Made by a program: the position numbers and the translations under genes
NCBI GenBank assembly: GCA_016716465.1
Contig: JADJWH010000006.1
Coordinates: forward strand, 124,001-188,000
DNA from: Gammaproteobacteria bacterium
Lineage (GTDB): Bacteria > Pseudomonadota > Gammaproteobacteria > SZUA-140
Length of the DNA: 64,000 nucleotides
Reading direction: 5' to 3'
Shown: piece after piece, positions 43,661 through 54,542 of the stretch
Layout: every line of letters begins with the position of its first letter
Position numbering within the stretch: the first letter of the stretch is position 1
Notes under the pieces: model-generated
The model's database searches: none
What the model was told of the DNA's origin: nothing
What the model saw: only the letters and a program-made list of their open reading frames with translations

Positions 43661-45141
43661 CAGGTACTCCCTTGCGCCGCCGCGGGCGGCATGCGTTCGC
43701 TGTCTTCGTCGGCGGCCGCGGGCGTCCAGCCGCCGCCCAGCGCCTTGTACAGGCGCACGTAATCGGCGCCCAGTTCCGCCTCGGTGCCGGCCACGCCGTC
43801 CTGCGCGCTGAGCAGCGTGCGCTGCGTCTCGAGCACCGTCTGGAAATCGATCAGTCCGCTCGCGTAGCGGTTGTCGGCCAGCAGCGCGGCGTTGCGCGCC
43901 GCCTCCGCCGCGCGCCGCTGCGCCGCCAGTTGCTCGCGCGCCTTGCGCAGCGCGACCAGGGAGTCCTCGACATCCTGGAGCGCGGCCAGCACGACGGCGC
44001 GGTAATTTTCCTGCGCCTCGTCGAGCGCCGCCTGGCGCAGGCGCACCTGGGCGCGCCGGCCGCCGTTGTCGAACACGGGCAGGCTCACGCTGGCGAGCAG
44101 CGAGCGCACCACCGCCTCGCCCTCGGACAGGCCCGCGACGGTGAGCGCGCTGAGACCGAGCGAGCCGCCGAGCGAAAACGCGGGCAGGCGATCGGCCGTC
44201 GCCTGATCCACGCGCGCGGCGGCCGCGACGACCTGCGCCTCGGCGGCGCGGACATCGGGGCGCTGGCGCAGGGTCTCGGCCGGGATGACGAGCGCCAGAT
44301 CCTCCGGCGCCACGGGCAGCGGCGCCGCCGCGGACAGCGCGGCAGGCGCCGTGCCGGGCGCCTGCCCGGCGAGCACCGCGAGGCTGTTCAGGGTCTGCGC
44401 GATACTCGTCTCCAGCACCGGCAGTTGCGCCCGCGTCTGTTCGACGGCGGCGCGCGCCTGCTCCACCTCCAGCGAAGTCACCAGCCCGGCCTGCGCGCGC
44501 CACCGCGTCAGCTCCAGGGTCTGCTCCTGGCTGGCGAGGTTCGCGCGCGCGATGGCGAGGCGCGCCTGCAACCCGCGCAACTGCAGGTAGGCCACCGCTA
44601 CTTCGGCGGCCACCGACACGCGCGTATCGGCCAGGCTGCCGGCGCTGGCCTCGACGTCGGCATCAGCCGCGACCACGCCGGAACGCGTGGCGCCGAAGAT
44701 GTCGGGCTCCCAGCTGGCGTCGAACCCGGCGCGATACTGGCTCACCGCGCTGTCGCCGCCCGTCTTGCTGCGCTGGGCCGAGGCGGACGCGGTGACGGAC
44801 GGACCCAGCCCCGCCGCGGTCACGTCGCGCTGGGCGCGGGCCTGGCGCAGGCGCGCCTGCGCGGCGCGCACGTCGGTGCCCGCGGCCAGCGACCGCGTGA
44901 CGAGGTCAGTCAGGACGGGATCGTCGAAGCGCTCCCACCAGTGCGCGAGCGCGACGGAGGCGGCATCGGCGGCCGGCGTCGCGTCGCTCCAGGCGGCGGG
45001 CACGGCGACGCCGGGGTCCGGCGTCTGGCGCGCGGACGGTGCGGCGGCGCATCCGGCCAGCGCGAGGATCAGCGCCGCGGACGCTGCCATCCACGGGACG
45101 GGGCGCCTGAGGGCGCGCGGGAAATCGAAGGGATGCCTCAT
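43660..45141 (-). CDS. NodT-family outer-membrane efflux lipoprotein
   Basis: TolC-like outer-membrane channel (493 aa from ATG 45141). An N-terminal lipobox (LALAGC) predicts lipidation. Two TolC repeats follow: NodT signature LVTRSLAAGTDVRAAQARLRQARA, and later RPDVRAAEAQVVAAAARVDQA, then GLIDFQTVLETQRTLLSAQD. An upstream TTG (45177) would add 12 residues. First gene of the operon NodT-like, MacA-like, ATPase, permease, whose stop and start codons overlap throughout. Confidence 0.9.
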   Translation of the reverse strand: MRHPFDFPRALRRPVPWMAASAALILALAGCAAAPSARQTPDPGVAVPAAWSDATPAADAASVALAHWWERFDDPVLTDLVTRSLAAGTDVRAAQARLRQARAQRDVTAAGLGPSVTASASAQRSKTGGDSAVSQYRAGFDASWEPDIFGATRSGVVAADADVEASAGSLADTRVSVAAEVAVAYLQLRGLQARLAIARANLASQEQTLELTRWRAQAGLVTSLEVEQARAAVEQTRAQLPVLETSIAQTLNSLAVLAGQAPGTAPAALSAAAPLPVAPEDLALVIPAETLRQRPDVRAAEAQVVAAAARVDQATADRLPAFSLGGSLGLSALTVAGLSEGEAVVRSLLASVSLPVFDNGGRRAQVRLRQAALDEAQENYRAVVLAALQDVEDSLVALRKAREQLAAQRRAAEAARNAALLADNRYASGLIDFQTVLETQRTLLSAQDGVAGTEAELGADYVRLYKALGGGWTPAAADEDSERMPPAAAQGST

Positions 45142-45210
45142 AAGGATCTGCGCGAAAAACCGTCCAGCCTTGTTCAAAAATAAACCCGTAGCGGCGGCAG
45201 CGCGATCCGC

Positions 45211-45245
45211 GGACTCCCGACGCGGCGGGGCCGCGCGGGAGCCCG
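45211..45245. other. GC-rich hairpin between argG and the efflux operon
   Basis: GACTCCCG ... CGGGAGCC flank a perfect inner stem CGCGGC-GGG-GCCGCG (45221-45235), six bases from the argG stop. No T-run follows, so it may be a Rho-assisted 3' end or a processing hairpin. Confidence 0.4.
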
Positions 45246-45251
45246 TGCGCG

Positions 45252-46481
<1,230 letters not shown>

Positions 46482-46736
46482 GGTTAATCCCGTGAGGTGT
46501 GAGGAATCAGGTGTGAGGCGTAGTTTACCGCAACCCCAAGCGGTGGGGACAGGCTTGGCACCCTCCCCGTCTCACCTGTCGATACCGCACGATCCACGAT
46601 GTCCATGCCCGACATACTAGACGGGCATGGTGCAAACGTGGGTCAGCGGAAGGTAAAGATGTGTAAATCCATCAGGAGACGGCAAGAGATGGGGGACAGA
46701 TTTGAAATCTGTCCCCGATTATGGCTGTCTCGATGG
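46482..46736. other. repeat-rich region upstream of argG
   Basis: 255 bases with no gene. Contents: GTGAGGTGTGAGGAATCAGG-type direct repeat (46491-46521), a perfect 9-bp inverted repeat CCATGCCCG/CGGGCATGG (46603-46630), and the palindrome GGGGACAGATTT-G-AAATCTGTCCCC (46692-46716) before the lpd stop. Confidence 0.6.
46692..46716. repeat. palindrome GGGGACAGATTT-G-AAATCTGTCCCC
   Basis: Perfect 12-bp arms around one base. The same family occurs at 55551-55579, 56624-56649 and 60794-60818. It lies 21 bases from the lpd stop. Confidence 0.8.
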
Positions 46737-48512
46737 CTATTTGCGCTTCGGTGCGTAGATGTCGGTGCAACTGCCTTCGGCGACCTCGGCGGCGAAATTG
46801 AAGGTCTCGGACAGCGTCGGGTGCGGGTGCACCGTCAGCGCGATGTCCGCGACATCCGCCCCCATCTCCAGCGCCAGGACCGCCTCCGCGATCAGCTCGC
46901 CGGCGTTCGGGCCGACCATCGCGGCGCCGATGATCCGGTGCTGGGCATCGAACAGCACCTTGGTCATACCCTCGTCGCGCCCCAGCGACAGCGAGCGACC
47001 GCTCGCGGCCCACGGAAACACGCCTTTTTCGTAGGCGATGCCCTCGGCCTTGCACTGGTCCTCGGTCTTGCCCATCCATGCGACCTCGGGATCGGTGTAC
47101 GCCACCGCCGGGATCGTCCGGGCATCGAAGTGGGACTTCTGTCCGGCGATCACCTCGGCCGCGACCTTGCCCTCGTGGGTCGCCTTGTGCGCCAGCATCG
47201 GCTGGCCGATGACGTCGCCGATCGCGAAGATGTGCGGCACATTGGTCCGCTGCTGTTTGTCGGCCGCGATGAACCCGCGTTCGTCGACGCGGACGCCGGC
47301 CTTGTCGGCGGCGATCAACAAACCGTTCGGGCTGCGGCCGATCGCGACCAGCACCTGGTCGAAGGTATCGCTGGCCGGCGCGCCCTTGCCCTCGAAACGG
47401 CACACCAGCCCGTCGGCGGCCGGTTCGATCGCGGTCACTTTGGTATTGGTGTAAATGGCCTCGTAGCGCTTCTTGATCCGCCGCTCCAGCGGCCGCACCA
47501 CATCGCGGTCGGCGCCGGGGATCAGGCCGGGTGACAACTCGACGATCGTGACCTTGGCGCCGAGCGCGTCATAGACCGTCGCCATCTCGAGGCCGATGAT
47601 GCCGCCGCCGACGACCAGCAGCCGGCGCGGCACCTGCCGGATCTCCAGCGCGTCGGTCGAATCCATGACCCGGGGGTCATCCCACGGGATGAACGGCAGC
47701 TTCGTGACCCGCGAGCCGACCGCGATGATGCAATACTGAAAACCGATCACGGTCCTGCCGCCGTCGGTCGCCTCGACCTCGATCGTATGCGGCGACGTGA
47801 ACCTGCCGTAGCCCTGCACGATCTTGACCTTGCGCTGGCGCGCCAGCCCTTTCAGACCGCCGGTCAGCTTGCCGACCACGGCATTCTTGTGGGCGCGCAG
47901 CTTGTCGAGGTCGATCTCGGGCGTATTGAAACCGACGCCGATGTCGTGGAACTCCGCGGCCTCGTTGATCACCTGCGCGGTATGCAGCAGCGCCTTGGAC
48001 GGGATGCAGCCGACATTCAGGCACACGCCGCCGATGTCCGGATAGCGTTCGATCAGCACCACCTGTTTGCCGAGGTCGGCGGCGCGGAACGCCGCCGTGT
48101 AGCCGCCCGGTCCGGATCCGAGCACGACGACCTCGGCCTCGATGTCGACCTTGCCGTGGTAGCTCGCGGCGGCCGGCGCCGGTGCCGCGACGGGCGCCCC
48201 CCCCTGATCCGGATTGGCCGGCTGGGACGGCTGCGCCGCCTTGCCCGGCGGCGCGGCCGACGGGGCCGCGGCGGCGGTCTCCAGCGTCAGGATCGAACTG
48301 CCTTCCGAGACCTTGTCACCGAGCGCCACCAGCACCTGTTTGACGACGCCGGCCTGGGGCGACGGGATCTCCATCGAGGCCTTGTCGGACTCGACCGAGA
48401 TCAGCGAATCCTCGGCGCTGACCGTATCGCCGGGCTTGACCAGGATTTCGATGACCTCGACACCGGAAAAGTCGCCGATGTTGGGCACCTTGATTTCGAT
48501 GACAGTGCTCAC
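46737..48512 (-). CDS. lpdA: dihydrolipoyl dehydrogenase with N-terminal lipoyl domain (E3)
   Basis: FAD-dependent E3 of the pyruvate dehydrogenase complex; reoxidises dihydrolipoate with NAD+. The start is GTG 48512 (STVIEIKVPN), giving 591 residues. Residues 1-80 form a lipoyl domain with Lys44 in ESDKAS, then an Ala/Pro linker (80-118), then the Lpd core with GSGPGGYTAAFRAADLG and redox-active C164-LNVG-C169. The E3-borne lipoyl domain is the Neisseria/betaproteobacterial-type arrangement. Six bases separate it from aceF. Confidence 0.95.
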   Translation of the reverse strand: MSTVIEIKVPNIGDFSGVEVIEILVKPGDTVSAEDSLISVESDKASMEIPSPQAGVVKQVLVALGDKVSEGSSILTLETAAAAPSAAPPGKAAQPSQPANPDQGGAPVAAPAPAAASYHGKVDIEAEVVVLGSGPGGYTAAFRAADLGKQVVLIERYPDIGGVCLNVGCIPSKALLHTAQVINEAAEFHDIGVGFNTPEIDLDKLRAHKNAVVGKLTGGLKGLARQRKVKIVQGYGRFTSPHTIEVEATDGGRTVIGFQYCIIAVGSRVTKLPFIPWDDPRVMDSTDALEIRQVPRRLLVVGGGIIGLEMATVYDALGAKVTIVELSPGLIPGADRDVVRPLERRIKKRYEAIYTNTKVTAIEPAADGLVCRFEGKGAPASDTFDQVLVAIGRSPNGLLIAADKAGVRVDERGFIAADKQQRTNVPHIFAIGDVIGQPMLAHKATHEGKVAAEVIAGQKSHFDARTIPAVAYTDPEVAWMGKTEDQCKAEGIAYEKGVFPWAASGRSLSLGRDEGMTKVLFDAQHRIIGAAMVGPNAGELIAEAVLALEMGADVADIALTVHPHPTLSETFNFAAEVAEGSCTDIYAPKRK

Positions 48513-48517
48513 GGTGA

Positions 48518-49843
48518 TTACGCCAGGGTCTTCGGGTCGGCCAGCACGCCGCACAGAAAGGTCGTGAACCGCGCGCCGTCCGCACCGTCGATGACCCGGT
48601 GGTCGTAGGACAGCGCCAGCGGCAACATCAGCCGCGGCATGAATTCCTTGCCGTTCCACACCGGCTGCATCTTCGAGCGCGACACGCCGAGGATCGCCAC
48701 TTCCGGCGCATTGACGATCGGCGTGAACTTGGTGCCGCCGATGCCGCCGAGACTGGAGATCGTGATGCAGCCGCCCTGCAGGTCCGCGGGCTTCAGCTTC
48801 TTGTCGCGCGCCCTGGCGCTGATCTCGCCGAGTTCGACCGCGAGGTCGACCAGGCTCTTCCGGTCGACGTCCTGCACCACCGGCACGACCAGCCCGTCCG
48901 GCGTGTCGACCGCGATCCCGACATTGAAATATTTCTTGAACACCAGGTTCTCGCCGCCGGCATCCAGCGACGAATTGAAGCGCGGGTATTCCTGCAGCGC
49001 CTTGACGATCGCCTTCATCAGGAACACCAGCGGGGTGATCCGGATGTCCCTGGCCTTGTACTCGGCCGCCATCGCCTTGCGCTGCGCCTCCATGTCGGTG
49101 ATGTCGGCCTCGTCAAACTGCGTCACGTGCGGGATCGTGACCCAGTTGCGGTGCAGGAACTGGCCGGTCAGTTTGTTGATCTTGGTCAGCGGCCGGGTCT
49201 CGACCTCGCCCCATTTGGCGAAATCGATCGCGGGCAGCGGCGCGACCTGCAGGCCGCCGGCCGCCGGCAGGCCCTGGGTCATGACCTGTTTGACGAAGGC
49301 CTTGACGTCGTCCTGGGTGATCCGGCCCTTGCGCCCGGAACCGCCGACCCGGCCGAGATCGACACCGAGTTCGCGGGCGAACCTGCGTACGCCGGGGCTG
49401 GCGTAGGCCCGGGCGAATCCGGCCTCGTCGAACCGGCCCGGCGCCATCATCGGCGTCGTTACCGGCGCTGCCGGTGATGGCGCGGCCCGTACCGGCGCCG
49501 CCACGGGCGCGGCCGGCTTCGTCGCGACGGGCGGTGACGCGGGAGCGGGCGCGGCGGCCGGCGCCGCCTTCACTGTCCCGGTCGAAGCCGCGGCGGTGGC
49601 GCCGCCGGCGCTGGGCTCGAGCAGCAGGATCAGACTGCCTTCCGAGACCTTTTCACCGACCTTGACCTTGAGCTCCTTGACGGTGCCGGCCTCCGGTGAC
49701 GGGATCTCCATCGAGGCCTTGTCGGACTCGACCGAGATCAGCGAATCCTCGGCCTTGACCGTATCACCCGGGGCGACCAGGATCTCGATGACCTCGACAT
49801 CGGAGAAATCGCCGATATTCGGCACCAGAATCTGCTTGCTCAT
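48518..49843 (-). CDS. aceF: dihydrolipoamide acetyltransferase, PDH E2
   Basis: E2 core of pyruvate dehydrogenase: transfers acetyl from lipoate to CoA. The 441-residue protein has one lipoyl domain (Lys42 in ESDKAS), an Ala/Pro linker (about 80-140), a peripheral-subunit-binding domain (YASPGVRRFARELGVDLGRV) and the catalytic domain ending with the active-site motif YDHRVIDGADGARF. E. coli AceF has three lipoyl domains; the second lipoyl domain here is on E3. Confidence 0.95.
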   Translation of the reverse strand: MSKQILVPNIGDFSDVEVIEILVAPGDTVKAEDSLISVESDKASMEIPSPEAGTVKELKVKVGEKVSEGSLILLLEPSAGGATAAASTGTVKAAPAAAPAPASPPVATKPAAPVAAPVRAAPSPAAPVTTPMMAPGRFDEAGFARAYASPGVRRFARELGVDLGRVGGSGRKGRITQDDVKAFVKQVMTQGLPAAGGLQVAPLPAIDFAKWGEVETRPLTKINKLTGQFLHRNWVTIPHVTQFDEADITDMEAQRKAMAAEYKARDIRITPLVFLMKAIVKALQEYPRFNSSLDAGGENLVFKKYFNVGIAVDTPDGLVVPVVQDVDRKSLVDLAVELGEISARARDKKLKPADLQGGCITISSLGGIGGTKFTPIVNAPEVAILGVSRSKMQPVWNGKEFMPRLMLPLALSYDHRVIDGADGARFTTFLCGVLADPKTLA

Positions 49844-49861
49844 GACGGGATTCCCCTGCGG

Positions 49862-52528
49862 CTATGCATACAGGGGATAGGTCTTTTCGGTGTCGATGCG
49901 ATACTTCGCGATCGCCTCGCCGACCTTCGCCAGCGGGAACCTGCCCTCGTCGGCCAGCGCCTTCAGCGCCGTGATGACGATATGGTGGCTGTTGACCTCG
50001 AAATGCTTGCGCAACTGGGCGCGGGTGTCGCTGCGGCCGAAGCCGTCGGTGCCAAGCACCTCGTAACGTCCCGGCACCCAGCGCCGGATCTGCTCGGCAT
50101 AGTTGCGGATATAGTCGGTCGCCGCGATGAACGGGCCGCCGCGTCCGGCAAAACACTCGCTGACATACGGAGTCCGCGCCGGCGCGGTCGGATGCAGCCG
50201 GTTCCAGCGCTCGACCGCCTGGGCCTCGCGGGCCAGCTCGTTGATACTGGTCGCGCTCCAGACATCGGCCTGCACGCCCCAGTCGGCGGCCAGCAGCTCG
50301 GCGGCGGCGATGACCTCGCGCAGGATCGTTCCGGAGCCGAGCAGCTGCACCTGTGCGGCCGCGCCCTGCTTTGCGGCGCTGAACTGATACAGTCCCTTGA
50401 TGATGCCCTGCTCGGCCCCGGCCGGCATCGACGGGTGGTGGTAGTTTTCGTTCATCGCCGTGACATAGTAGTAGACGTTCTGCTGCTCGACATACATCCG
50501 GCGTAATCCGTCGTGGATGATCACGGCCAGTTCGTAACTGAAGGTCGGATCGTAGCTGATGCAGTTCGGAATCGTCCCGGCCAGCACCAGACCGTGGCCG
50601 TCCTGGTGTTGCAGGCCTTCCCCGGCCAGCGTGGTACGGCCGGCGGTGCCGCCGATCAGGAAACCGCGCGCCTGCATGTCGCCGGCGGCCCATGCCAGGT
50701 CACCGATGCGCTGGAAACCGAACATCGAATAATAGATGTAGAACGGGATCGTGCTGACACCGTGTGAGCTGTAGGCGGTCGCGGCCGCGATCCACGACGA
50801 CATCGCGCCGGCCTCGTTGATCCCTTCCTCGATGATCTGGCCGCTCTTGTCCTCCTTGTAGAACATGATCTCGTCCTTGTCCTGCGGCGTGTACAGCTGC
50901 CCGACGGACGAATAGATCCCGAGCTGGCGGAACATGCCCTCCATGCCGAAGGTGCGCGCCTCGTCGGGTACGATCGGCACGATGTACTGGCCGATCTTCT
51001 TGTCGCGGCACAGCAGCGTCAGCAGGCGGACATAGGCCATCGTCGTCGACATCTCGCGGTCACCGCTGCCCTCGAGCAACGGCGCGAACACCGACAGGTC
51101 CGGGATCTCGAGCGGTGGCGCCTGGGTGCGGCGCGCCGGCAGGTAGCCGCCCAGCGCCTGACGGCGCTGATGCAGATACTGCATCTCCGGGCTGTCCGCC
51201 GGCGGCATGTAGTACTTGCCTTCGGCCGCATCCTCGTCGGACAGCGGGATGTTGAAGCGATCGCGGAACGCGATCATGTCCTCGGCCTGCAGTTTCTTCT
51301 GCGAATGGGTGCGCATCTGGCCTTCGCCGGCCGCCCCCATGCCATAACCCTTGACCGTGTGCGCCAGGATCACGGTCGGCTGGCCGACGTGATTGACCGC
51401 GGCATGATAGGCCGCGTACACCTTGTGCGGATCGTGGCCGCCGCGGTTCAGCGACCAGATGTCGGCGTCGGTCATCTTCGCGACCATGGCCTTGAGTTCC
51501 GGATACTTGCCAAAGAAGTGCTCGCGCACATAGGCGCCGTCCTTGGCCTTGTAGTTCTGGAAATCGCCGTCGACGGCCTCCATCATGCGCTGCTTCAGCA
51601 GACCGTCCTTGTCGCGGGCCAGCAGCGCATCCCAGTAGCTGCCCCACAGCACCTTGATCACGTTCCAGCCGGCGCCGCGGAAGATCGCCTCGAGTTCCTG
51701 GACGATCTTGCCGTTGCCGCGCACCGGGCCGTCGAGCCGCTGCAGATTGCAGTTGACGACCCAGATCAGATTGTCGAGCTTTTCGCGCGACGCCAGCGAG
51801 ATCGCGCCGAGGCTCTCCGGTTCATCGCATTCGCCGTCGCCGAGGAACGACCACACCTTGCGGCCGTCGGTGTCGGCCAGCTTGCGGTCGCCCAGGTATT
51901 TCATGAAGCGGGCCTGGAAGATCGACATGATCGGCCCCAGTCCCATCGACACGGTCGGAAACTGCCAGAAGTCCGGCATCAGCCACGGATGCGGATACGA
52001 TGACAGCCCGTTGCCGTCGACCTCCTGGCGGAAATGATCCAGTTGCTCTTCGGTCAGCCGGCCTTCGAGAAACGCCCGGGCATAGGTGCCCGGCGAGGCA
52101 TGTCCCTGCGAGAAGATCAGGTCGCCGCCGAAACCTTCGCTCGGCGCGCGCCAGAAATGGTTGTAACCGACGTCGTACAAGGTCGCCGCCGAGGCAAAGG
52201 TCGCAATGTGGCCGCCGAGTTCCGAGGCCTTGCGGTTGGCCTTGACGACCATCGCCATCGCATTCCAGCGAATATAGGCGCGGACCCGGTCCTCGAGCGC
52301 CGGATCGCCCGGCATCGGGACCTCAAGCTGGGTCGGGATCGTATTGACGTATGCGGTGTTGGCCGAAAACGGCAGGTGCGCACCGGTCCGGCGCGCGATG
52401 TCGATCATCTGCTCCAGCAGGTAATGGGCACGCTCGACGCCTTCGTTGGCGATCACGGCCTCCAGCGCATCGATCCATTCCTGGGTTTCGATCGCATCGA
52501 CATCTAGGTATTCCGCTTGCTGAGACAT
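49862..52528 (-). CDS. aceE: pyruvate dehydrogenase E1 (homodimeric)
   Basis: Thiamine-diphosphate decarboxylase of the PDH complex, 888 residues from ATG 52528 (MSQQAEYLDV), against 887 in E. coli. The preferred start follows GAGGTTGG; a longer in-frame extension lacks similarity. The N-terminal E2-binding part is followed by GHIATFASAATLYDVGYNHF, the ThDP motif GDGECDEPES...NCNLQRLDG, and the C-terminal KLTYPLYA-like ending DTEKTYPLYA. First gene of aceE-aceF-lpdA, divergent from pepA. Confidence 0.97.
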   Translation of the reverse strand: MSQQAEYLDVDAIETQEWIDALEAVIANEGVERAHYLLEQMIDIARRTGAHLPFSANTAYVNTIPTQLEVPMPGDPALEDRVRAYIRWNAMAMVVKANRKASELGGHIATFASAATLYDVGYNHFWRAPSEGFGGDLIFSQGHASPGTYARAFLEGRLTEEQLDHFRQEVDGNGLSSYPHPWLMPDFWQFPTVSMGLGPIMSIFQARFMKYLGDRKLADTDGRKVWSFLGDGECDEPESLGAISLASREKLDNLIWVVNCNLQRLDGPVRGNGKIVQELEAIFRGAGWNVIKVLWGSYWDALLARDKDGLLKQRMMEAVDGDFQNYKAKDGAYVREHFFGKYPELKAMVAKMTDADIWSLNRGGHDPHKVYAAYHAAVNHVGQPTVILAHTVKGYGMGAAGEGQMRTHSQKKLQAEDMIAFRDRFNIPLSDEDAAEGKYYMPPADSPEMQYLHQRRQALGGYLPARRTQAPPLEIPDLSVFAPLLEGSGDREMSTTMAYVRLLTLLCRDKKIGQYIVPIVPDEARTFGMEGMFRQLGIYSSVGQLYTPQDKDEIMFYKEDKSGQIIEEGINEAGAMSSWIAAATAYSSHGVSTIPFYIYYSMFGFQRIGDLAWAAGDMQARGFLIGGTAGRTTLAGEGLQHQDGHGLVLAGTIPNCISYDPTFSYELAVIIHDGLRRMYVEQQNVYYYVTAMNENYHHPSMPAGAEQGIIKGLYQFSAAKQGAAAQVQLLGSGTILREVIAAAELLAADWGVQADVWSATSINELAREAQAVERWNRLHPTAPARTPYVSECFAGRGGPFIAATDYIRNYAEQIRRWVPGRYEVLGTDGFGRSDTRAQLRKHFEVNSHHIVITALKALADEGRFPLAKVGEAIAKYRIDTEKTYPLYA

Positions 52529-52832
52529 GGTTCCAACCTCGCTAAACTCGATCAGCCCGGCACTGTTGAGGTCAATCGTCAGCGGTGGAACTTGAACAGA
52601 GTGTTCCGTTTGCACAGGCCGATGCAGGCTGACCCTCGAACCGCCGTGGGGACCCGCAGGACCGGTCCCATCACGGCCGCTTATAGGCAATCGCAGTTGT
52701 TTTTGCTACGCTTTTTCTCGCCACCGGATCCGATTCGGCGACCGTGCCAAACCATCAAAATTCGGGCAGACATGATCAGGTTTTTCCCCGGTCAGGTCAA
52801 GTTGACGCCCGAACTGCCCGGACCTGACAAAA
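52529..52832. other. divergent aceE/pepA intergenic region
   Basis: 304 bases separating two divergent genes. A perfect 8-bp inverted repeat GTCAGGTC (52791-52798) / GACCTGAC (52821-52828) lies just before pepA. It does not match the PdhR operator. No confident promoter boxes or further genes are seen. Confidence 0.5.
52791..52828. promoter_or_regulatory. inverted repeat before pepA
   Basis: GTCAGGTC and GACCTGAC, 22 bases apart, end four bases before the pepA ATG. This may be a hairpin in the 5' leader that masks translation or an operator; no SD is visible between it and the ATG. Confidence 0.4.
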
Positions 52833-54326
52833 ATGAAAGTCACTCTGAAACAACATGATAAAGTCCCGGGCGCCGCGCCGCTGGCCGCGCTGGAACACCT
52901 CGTCGTGCTGCTGCCCGCCTCCCGGCGCCACCGGCCGCCACCGGGGTTCACCGACGCCGGTCTGCTGCTGCAGCGACTGCACCGGGCGCTGGGCGACGAC
53001 GCCACCGGCCCGTTTGCGACCGATCTGCCGAACCGCCGCGCCACGCACGTGGTGCTGGCGCTGGCCGACGACGCGGCCAGTCCGTTCACACTGCTGACGC
53101 TGGCCCGCAAGTTGCTGGCCCCGGTGCTGCAACGCAATCCGCGCCGGATCGGGCTGCTGGTCGCCGGCTTCGCTCCGGAACCGGCACGGCGCGCCGCCGA
53201 GGCGCTGGTCGCCGCGGCGCTGGCCGGCCATTTCACACTGCCAACGCTCAAGAGCACGCCGGCCAGGGCGCGCCGCCTGAACACGATCGACATCTACGGT
53301 GTCGCGGCCGCCCTCGATACCGAACGGCTGACGGCCGAGGCCGAGGGCAATCACCTGGCCCGTTCGCTGACCACACTGCCGCCCAATCTGCTGACGCCCG
53401 GTGAATACCGGCGACGGATCGCGTTGCTGGCGCGCCAGCAAGGCTGGCGGATGTCGACACTGAACAGCCGGGCCTTGCAGCGGCTGAAGGCCGGCGCATT
53501 CCTCGCCGTCGCCCAGGGCAGCGCGCATGACGATGCCTCCATCGTGCACCTGCGCTACACCCCGCCGCGCGCCCGCCGCGCGCCGAGGCTGGCCCTGGTC
53601 GGCAAGGGGATCTGCTTCGACACCGGCGGGATGAACCTGAAATCGGCCAAGCACATGCACGGCATGCACGAGGACATGGAAGGGAGCGCGGTGGCGCTCG
53701 GCACCCTGCTCGCCTTGAGCCGTCTCAAGGTCCCGTTTGCCGTGGACTGCTGGCTGGCGCTGGCGCAGAACCACATCGGCCCGCACGCCTACAAGCAGAA
53801 CGACGTCGTCACCGCCTGCGACGGCACTACCATCGAGGTCGTGCACACGGATGCCGAGGGACGCATGGTACTCGCCGACACGCTGGCGCTTGCAAGCCGC
53901 GCAAAACCGCATCTGATCATCGATTATGCGACGCTCACCGGCGCCTGCGTGTACGCGCTCGGCACGCGCTACAGCGGGGCCTTCACCAACCGCGAGGCGC
54001 TCATCGCCGAGGTGATCGCGGCCGGTCGCGAAAGCGGTGAGCGCGTGTGGCCGTTCCCGCTCGACGAGGACTATGAAGAGGCGCTGCAGAGCACGATCGC
54101 CGACATCAAGCAGTGCACGCTGGAGGGTGAGGCCGATCACATCCTCGGCGCGCGCTTCCTCAAGCGCTTCGTCGCCGATCGCCCGTGGCTGCACATCGAC
54201 CTGTCGGCCGGCAACAACAAGGGCGGCCTCGCGCATATCCCCTCCGACGTCACCGGCTTCGGCGTGCGCTTCACGCTCAACCTGCTGCTCGACCGTAAGA
54301 TCATGGATGGATTGCGATCTGACTGA
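52833..54326 (+). CDS. pepA: M17 leucyl aminopeptidase
   Basis: Di-metal exopeptidase (497 aa) that removes N-terminal residues from peptides. The catalytic C-terminal domain has GKGICFDTGG (metal Lys and Asp), the third ligand in HEDMEG, and the signature HTDAEGRM, a variant of NTDAEGRL, keeping Asp, Glu and Arg. The N-terminal 170 residues are divergent and Arg-rich (PASRRHRPPPGF). In E. coli PepA also acts as a DNA-binding protein, unproven here. No clear ribosome site precedes the ATG. Confidence 0.92.
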   Translation: MKVTLKQHDKVPGAAPLAALEHLVVLLPASRRHRPPPGFTDAGLLLQRLHRALGDDATGPFATDLPNRRATHVVLALADDAASPFTLLTLARKLLAPVLQRNPRRIGLLVAGFAPEPARRAAEALVAAALAGHFTLPTLKSTPARARRLNTIDIYGVAAALDTERLTAEAEGNHLARSLTTLPPNLLTPGEYRRRIALLARQQGWRMSTLNSRALQRLKAGAFLAVAQGSAHDDASIVHLRYTPPRARRAPRLALVGKGICFDTGGMNLKSAKHMHGMHEDMEGSAVALGTLLALSRLKVPFAVDCWLALAQNHIGPHAYKQNDVVTACDGTTIEVVHTDAEGRMVLADTLALASRAKPHLIIDYATLTGACVYALGTRYSGAFTNREALIAEVIAAGRESGERVWPFPLDEDYEEALQSTIADIKQCTLEGEADHILGARFLKRFVADRPWLHIDLSAGNNKGGLAHIPSDVTGFGVRFTLNLLLDRKIMDGLRSD

Positions 54327-54363
54327 GGTTGCTCGCGGGTCTGCATCGGGCCTCGTGTTTTCG

Positions 54364-54446
54364 CAGCCTGGATGCCGGCGCGAGGCACCGAAATCCGGGG
54401 GAGCGCAGATCCATTCCCGGATTCCGCTGCGCTTCATCCGGGCTAC
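54364..54446. repeat. inverted pair of REP-like elements after pepA
   Basis: A degenerate forward copy (GCCTGGATGCCGG ... CCGAAATCCGGGG, 54365-54400) faces a well-kept reverse copy (CCCGGATTCCGCTGC ... CATCCGGGCTAC, 54416-54446), about 40 bases after the pepA stop. Confidence 0.75.
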
Positions 54447-54542
54447 GATTACTGTCTCTCTGGCCTTTTATCTTCGCAAACACTCCGCGTATACTGCTGG
54501 GACTCGAAACCCCTCCAAAATCCAGCCGAAAAAGGGCCCATC

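Noticed and set aside
42341..44503. Apparent long fusion of the adaptor with 280 extra N-terminal residues
   Set aside because: The extension is an out-of-frame reading of the NodT-like gene; ATG 43660 gives a normal-length adaptor coupled to that gene's stop.
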